From: an uncultured Collinsella sp.
GTDB lineage: Bacteria; Actinomycetota; Coriobacteriia; Coriobacteriales; Coriobacteriaceae
Direction: 5' to 3'
NCBI GenBank assembly: GCA_900540905.1
Contig: UQHR01000026.1
Coordinates: 1-31,417 of the forward strand
DNA length: 31,417 bases
Below the pieces are notes generated by a model. It was not told the DNA's origin and made no database searches. It saw only the letters and a list, made by a program, of their open reading frames with translations. This document shows positions 27,327 to 31,417 of the stretch, in pieces (position 1 is the first letter of the stretch; every line of letters starts with the position of its first letter). A program made the translations under genes and the position numbers.

Positions 27327-27362
27327 CGGGGCGTCGCCTGTGTTTGGCGGCGTCCCGTTTTT
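27327..27362 (+). terminator. Intrinsic terminator before the glycosyltransferase gene
   Basis: CGGGGCGTCGCC (27327-27338) pairs with GGCGGCGTCCCG (27346-27357), including two G-T pairs, followed by TTTTT. It lies only 10 bases before the glycosyltransferase ribosome-binding site, downstream of a promoter-like box, so it may act as an attenuator as well as ending the MFS transcript. Confidence 0.8.
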
Positions 27363-27383
27363 GTGTTGCAGGGAGGGTAAGGC

Positions 27384-28571
27384 ATGAACGCCACAGTCGT
27401 GATTCCAACGTATTGGGCGGGCGATGACGCTTGCGCAAACGCCCCTGGCACCTATGACCATTCGACGCGACTCAACGCCGACAATCCCGAACTCGACCGC
27501 TGCCTGGCCTCGCTTGAGCAGGTACGTGACATCCCGCGCATCATCCTTTTGGTGGTCTGTCCCGTTTCTGCCACAGCCGATGTGTCGCTGCGCGTGCACG
27601 AGATTGTCGACGCGCATCCCACGCTCAAGGTCACCGTCGTCACCAACACCCAGGCCTCGCGCATCGCAGACCGGGTTGCTCAGATCGCGCCCAAGGGTTC
27701 GGGCGAGTGCGTGAGCCTGCGAGGCTACGGTGCCATCCGCAACATGGGGCTGGCCTGTGCTGCGGTGCTGGGGCATGACGCGGTTATCTTTTTGGATGAC
27801 GATGAGACTGTCATCGACGCCGACTTTATGAAGCGCGCGACCTATGCGTTGGGGCAGCAGACACGTCAGGGCTTGCCGATCTTGGTCAAGAGCGGCTATT
27901 TCTACGATCGCGACGGCTCGCCGCTGGCTCCCACGGACAAGGCGGGCATCTGCCATCGTTGGTGGACCAAGCGCATCGAGTTCAACCGTTGGATGAAAAA
28001 GGCGCTCTCGGGCACCCGCATCTCGCGCTCCAACTACGTGTGCGGCGGCCTGATGGCCCTGCACGCCCGCGCCTTTACGCGTGTGGCCTTTGACCCGTTT
28101 ATCACCCGCGGCGAGGACTTGGATTACCTCTTTAACATGCGCATGTTCGGCTATGACGTGTGGTTCGATAACGAGTGGACCGTGCGCCATCTGCCTCCGG
28201 AGTCCGAAAAGCGCTCACCGCGCTTTATGCAGGATGTATACCGTTGGTACTACGAACGGGCCAAGTTGACATTCGCCGCGCATCAAAAAGAGCTCATTCC
28301 CGTTACGGCGGCATCGCTCATGCCCTACCCGGGCCCGTGGATTTCGCGCGAGCTCGACGACCGCGTACGCAAGACCGCTATGGTCCGCAGCGTGTTTACC
28401 CGCGAGCATGAGGGCTACCTGCGCATTTGGCGCCACGGTATCGGCGAGGCAAAGGCCTATGCGCGCCAAAACGCTGCAAGCTACCTACGTTTCCAGAGCT
28501 TTTGGCCCAAGATCATGGACGGGCTTTGGCGTGACGCACAACTGATCAGTATCCTGGAGGGGGCCGAATGA
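27384..28571 (+). CDS. Glycosyltransferase, GT-A/family 2-like
   Basis: The 395-residue cytoplasmic protein begins with the nucleotide-sugar fold start MNATVVIPTYWAG. It continues with GYGAIRNMGLACAAVLGHDAVIF and the metal-binding acidic motif D138-D139-D140-E141 (IFLDDDETVI). VCGGLMALHARAF and the acidic TRGEDLDYLFNMR, where the catalytic base of GT2-like enzymes lies, follow. It would transfer a sugar to a cell-surface polymer, lipid or small molecule; the acceptor is unknown. GGGAGGG precedes ATG 27384. Its TGA overlaps the ATG of the following kinase by ATGA, so they are translationally coupled, an unusual partnership suggesting the kinase system responds to or controls surface glycan synthesis. 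Confidence 0.82.
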   Translation: MNATVVIPTYWAGDDACANAPGTYDHSTRLNADNPELDRCLASLEQVRDIPRIILLVVCPVSATADVSLRVHEIVDAHPTLKVTVVTNTQASRIADRVAQIAPKGSGECVSLRGYGAIRNMGLACAAVLGHDAVIFLDDDETVIDADFMKRATYALGQQTRQGLPILVKSGYFYDRDGSPLAPTDKAGICHRWWTKRIEFNRWMKKALSGTRISRSNYVCGGLMALHARAFTRVAFDPFITRGEDLDYLFNMRMFGYDVWFDNEWTVRHLPPESEKRSPRFMQDVYRWYYERAKLTFAAHQKELIPVTAASLMPYPGPWISRELDDRVRKTAMVRSVFTREHEGYLRIWRHGIGEAKAYARQNAASYLRFQSFWPKIMDGLWRDAQLISILEGAE

Positions 28572-29911
28572 TCGACCGCCGCGCCCAGCGCGATAGTTCA
28601 ATATCAATCTTTCGCATCATTGCCGTTGCCTGCGCCATTTGCGTGCTGGTGTACTTTATTTTTGCCTTGGCGACCGGTATCGAGCCGATCGCCACGGTGA
28701 TTGCCTGCGCGCTGCTGTGCATCTTTCTGTGCATCTTTATCTTTTTGACGCTCAATCCCGATTCGGTGCGCTCCCAGTACACCGAGGAGACGCTCTCGGT
28801 GGCCTCGGCCATGCTCGAGGACATTAAGGGCGGTTTGACACAGGAATCGGCGCGTTTGGTGTGCCAGCACATTTTGCCCGAGACACGCGCCATGACGGTG
28901 GCCATCACCGACGAGGACAACGTGCTTGCCTGCGCGGGCGAGTTTGAGGAAAAACTGCTGCCCGATACTCCCATCCACACGCTTGCCACACGCTACGTTA
29001 TCGAACATGGCATCGTGCAGTCGTTCAACCGTATGGTGGATGTCGTGGGCTCGGACGGCTCGCACAACCAAGTCCCCGCCGGTATTATCGCCCCCATCAA
29101 GGTGGGCGATCGTACCGTCGGCACGCTCAAGTTCTACTACAAGACCCCGCGCGCCGTCGACCGTACCCAGTACGCGCTTGCTTCGGGCTTTGCCGAGATC
29201 CTGTCCACGCAGCTCGCCATCCATGAGCTCGAGGTACAAAAGGAGCTCACGGCCCGCGCCGAGGTACGCGCGCTGCAGGCGCAGATCAATCCGCACTTCC
29301 TGTTCAACACGCTCAACACCATCGCATCGTTTACGCGCACCGATCCGCTGCGTGCCCGCGAGCTGCTGCGCGAGTTCTCATCGTTTTACCGCGCCACGCT
29401 CGACAACTCGGGATCACTCATCCCGGTCTCGCGCGAGGTCGCACAGACCAAGCGCTATCTCACCTTTGAGAAAGCGCGCTTTGGCGAGGACCGCGTGCTG
29501 GCGACCTTCGATGTCTCCGAGGACGTCGAGGATACGCTGGTGCCGGCATTTGTGATTCAGCCGATTGTCGAGAACGCCGTGCGCCACGGTATGGGAGATG
29601 CCGATGCGCTGGTGATCGATGTGTCGGTACACCAGGATGGCGAAGATGCGATTCTGATTTCGGTGGCCGATAACGGCGTGGGCATGGACCAGGGTACCGC
29701 TGCCAGACTGTTTGACGAGCGTTCTGTCCGTCCCGATGCCAACTCCCCACAGGGTGGCGGCGCCGGTGTGGCCATGCACAATATTTCGGAGCGCATCCAT
29801 CGCTTTTATGGACCGCACTCCTATACGCGCGTCGAATCGGCGCCGGGCAAGGGCACTAAAGTGCTCCTGCATCTCGATTTGTCGGAGAGCATCTTCGACA
29901 TTCAAGAGTAG
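28568..29911 (+). CDS. LytS-type sensor histidine kinase (copy 2)
   Basis: The 447-residue kinase mirrors copy 1: two N-terminal membrane helices (about 14-36 and 41-62), a GAF-like region (about 75-225), phospho-acceptor H243 in INPHFLFNTL, N-box IVENAVRHG, G1 ADNGVGMD and G2 GAGVAMHNI. Shared stretches such as ALASGFAEILSTQLA versus ALASGFADLISTQLA show that the two are paralogues. The ATG overlaps the glycosyltransferase stop, and CTGGAGGGGG inside that gene is the ribosome-binding site. The cognate regulator follows after 72 bases. Confidence 0.92.
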   Translation: MIDRRAQRDSSISIFRIIAVACAICVLVYFIFALATGIEPIATVIACALLCIFLCIFIFLTLNPDSVRSQYTEETLSVASAMLEDIKGGLTQESARLVCQHILPETRAMTVAITDEDNVLACAGEFEEKLLPDTPIHTLATRYVIEHGIVQSFNRMVDVVGSDGSHNQVPAGIIAPIKVGDRTVGTLKFYYKTPRAVDRTQYALASGFAEILSTQLAIHELEVQKELTARAEVRALQAQINPHFLFNTLNTIASFTRTDPLRARELLREFSSFYRATLDNSGSLIPVSREVAQTKRYLTFEKARFGEDRVLATFDVSEDVEDTLVPAFVIQPIVENAVRHGMGDADALVIDVSVHQDGEDAILISVADNGVGMDQGTAARLFDERSVRPDANSPQGGGAGVAMHNISERIHRFYGPHSYTRVESAPGKGTKVLLHLDLSESIFDIQE

Positions 29912-29983
29912 AATGAGTGGTTACGGGTTTAACGCCAGTTGGCGGATGCCCGACGTAGTTAGTTGACGAAAGGTTTTATCCCT

Positions 29984-30700
29984 ATGCTGCGTGCGATGAT
30001 TGTGGATGATGAGGCCCCGGCCCGTTCGGAACTTCGCTTCTTGCTCGAGCAGACGGGCAAGATCGGCACGATCACAGAAGCGTCGAGCGTTCGCTCCGCC
30101 ATCGAGATGCTCATGGAGAGCCGCGTCGATGTCGTGTTTCTCGATATTTCGATGCCCGGCGCTTCGGGTCTGCAACTTGCCGAGGCACTGCATAAGCTCA
30201 AGAATCCGCCGGCGATCGTATTTGTAACCGCGTACAGCGATCATGCGGTCGAGGCGTTTGATGTGGATGCCGTCGACTATCTGATGAAGCCGGTCGAGGA
30301 AGCTCGCTTGGATCGCGCGATCGAGAAGGTCATGCAACGCGCCAAGCCGGTTACGGACAGCAAGGTGACCATCGAGCGTATCCCGGTGGAAAAGGGCGGC
30401 CGCAAGGTGCTCATTCCCGTGGACGACATTCGCTTTATCATGGCCAAGGACGATTACTCCTGCATCTATACCGTCGATGATCGCTTTTTGTCGACGACCT
30501 CGCTGGCGCAGTTTGAGGCCAAGCTCTGCGATTTTGGCTTCTTCCGTGTTCACCGCCGCTATATCGTCAACTTGGCGTGCGTCACGGATGTCGAGACGGT
30601 GCCCTCGGGCGCCATCCAGCTGGGCATTACGGGCGTCGACGAACGCGTGCCGGTTTCGCGCCGTCGCGTCGTGCCGCTTAAGAAGGCCCTGAGTCTCTAG
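29984..30700 (+). CDS. LytTR-family response regulator (copy 2)
   Basis: I start at ATG 29984 (GAAAGG ten bases upstream) rather than the in-frame TTG 29963. The 238-residue protein has a receiver domain with IVDDEAPARSEL, phospho-acceptor D54 in VFLDISMPG and LMKPVEEA, and a LytTR domain from about 130 (RKVLIPVDDIRFI, then FFRVHRRYIVNLACV). It is a close paralogue of the regulator at 17511. With the glycosyltransferase and kinase upstream it completes a three-gene unit ended by a strong terminator. Confidence 0.93.
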   Translation: MLRAMIVDDEAPARSELRFLLEQTGKIGTITEASSVRSAIEMLMESRVDVVFLDISMPGASGLQLAEALHKLKNPPAIVFVTAYSDHAVEAFDVDAVDYLMKPVEEARLDRAIEKVMQRAKPVTDSKVTIERIPVEKGGRKVLIPVDDIRFIMAKDDYSCIYTVDDRFLSTTSLAQFEAKLCDFGFFRVHRRYIVNLACVTDVETVPSGAIQLGITGVDERVPVSRRRVVPLKKALSL

Positions 30701-30706
30701 CACACT

Positions 30707-30757
30707 GGCCCCGCAGCCCTGTAGACCCATCGTCTGCGGAGCCGTGGGGCCTTTTTT
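30707..30757 (+). terminator. Intrinsic terminator after regulator 2
   Basis: GGCCCCGCAG (30707-30716) pairs with the CTGCGG and TGGGGCC segments at 30733-30751 (bulged stem), followed by TTTTTT (30752-30757). Confidence 0.85.
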
Positions 30758-30798
30758 GTATGTATCTGCCGAATCGTTTTTTTTGCGGAAGGGATCCC

Positions 30799-31266
30799 AT
30801 GAACAGTGCAAGCGCCAAGCGCATCGACATCATCTCGGACACCCACGGCTATTTATCGCCTGCGCTCCTGGACGAGCTTGAGGGCGCGGATCTGATTATC
30901 CACGCCGGCGACCTTACGTCAGAGATGGACTACGAGCACCTATGCACCATCGCCCCCGTGCGGGCCGTACTGGGCAACAACGATTACTACCGCGACTACG
31001 GCCCCGATGTAGACCGTCTTGCGCTCTTTACCTACGAAGGCCTCAAATTCGCCGTAGCCCACTACCGCGAAGACCTTCCGGTGGGATCCGTAGACGTAGC
31101 CATCAACGGCCACACCCACGTAACCAAAGAAGCCCAAGTAGGCCGCTGCTTAGTCCTCAACCCGGGCAGCGCCAGCTACCCCAGAGGCACCCGAGGCCCC
31201 ACCATGGCCAGAATGCTCGTCAAAGACGGCAAGATCCTAAGCACTAAGTTTATTGACCTAGAGTAA
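30799..31266 (+). CDS. YfcE/MJ0936-type metallophosphoesterase
   Basis: The 155-residue cytoplasmic enzyme has the calcineurin-like motifs in order: DIISDTHG (D-x-H), IIHAGDLTS (G-D), VLGNNDYYRD (G-N-x-D), VAHYRED and INGHTHVTKEA (G-H-T-H), then the family-typical LVLNPGSASYPRG. Members hydrolyse phosphodiesters with two metal ions; natural substrates are mostly unknown. ATG 30799 has GGAAGGGA six bases upstream, and the longer frame from 30760 runs into the preceding terminator and is unlikely. It is followed by its own terminator. Confidence 0.93.
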   Translation: MNSASAKRIDIISDTHGYLSPALLDELEGADLIIHAGDLTSEMDYEHLCTIAPVRAVLGNNDYYRDYGPDVDRLALFTYEGLKFAVAHYREDLPVGSVDVAINGHTHVTKEAQVGRCLVLNPGSASYPRGTRGPTMARMLVKDGKILSTKFIDLE

Positions 31267-31275
31267 TCACAACAA

Positions 31276-31305
31276 AAACGGGGGATGCAGATGCGTCCCC
31301 CGTTT
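31276..31305 (+). terminator. Hairpin terminator after the phosphoesterase
   Basis: AAACGGGGGA (31276-31285) pairs perfectly with TCCCCCGTTT (31296-31305). The A- and T-flanked stem can work in both directions. The remaining 110 bases to the window end show only GC-rich repeats of GCCG/CGGC and no gene. Confidence 0.8.
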
Positions 31306-31417
31306 CCATTTGAGCCAATGGCCGAGCTTCAACAAGAACCTTAGACAACCCCGCCGCGGAGAACGGGGCCGCCGAGCCGCGAAGCGGCGAGCAACAACAA
31401 CGGCTCGAACAAAGTGA

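Overview
The window looks like a chromosomal piece of a gut Coriobacteriia, most likely Collinsella or a close relative. This is an inference from the high-GC, strongly GC3-biased codon use of the housekeeping genes, the single-chain pyruvate:ferredoxin oxidoreductase, the LytTR-type two-component systems, the membrane-bound LuxR-type regulator, and short GGGGACGTTC repeats. No rRNA, tRNA or CRISPR array was seen.

Positions 1-5.5 kb are visibly more AT-rich than the rest and read as a small genomic island. A partial gene enters from the left. An ABC exporter (485-2137, +) converges on a minus-strand operon: a radical SAM/SPASM peptide maturase (4965-3607), two short Cys/Asp-rich peptides that share a start (M)KHIHP (3437-3234 and 3203-3024), and a 35-residue hydrophobic peptide (2945-2838). 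In the two small peptides most cysteines are followed by Asp at +3 or +4 (CX2D/CX3D). This is the signature of precursors that receive Cys-Asp thioether bridges from PapB-like radical SAM enzymes (ranthipeptides), so I read the locus as an undescribed ranthipeptide-type RiPP cluster. It is the main finding. An IS110-like transposase fragment with a structured upstream region lies between exporter and operon. The island ends next to an FHA-domain gene that seems to have lost its 5' end.

6-16 kb is core metabolism: pyruvate:ferredoxin oxidoreductase (nifJ) with a long leader and an elaborate terminator palindrome, an orphan carbamate kinase, a membrane-anchored C39-like peptidase (minus strand), an APC amino-acid permease, and an imidazolonepropionase-like amidohydrolase resembling Xaa-Pro dipeptidases. 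Peptide and amino-acid fermentation feeding pyruvate and carbamoyl phosphate would fit, but the link is inferred.

16-19.4 kb holds a LytS-like kinase/LytTR regulator pair and then a scar in which the 3' end of a D-2-hydroxyacid dehydrogenase (minus) abuts the second half of a fused ECF-type ATPase (plus). 19.6-24.5 kb carries a YtcJ-like amidohydrolase coupled to a MATE transporter, a seven-helix LuxR-type regulator and a small membrane protein. An orphan PucR N-terminal domain follows.

24.9-31.4 kb carries a zinc-dependent phospholipase C-like protein, a UMF1/Atg22-type MFS transporter, a glycosyltransferase overlapping a second LytS-like kinase, its LytTR regulator and an YfcE-type phosphoesterase. 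The two kinase/regulator pairs are paralogous.
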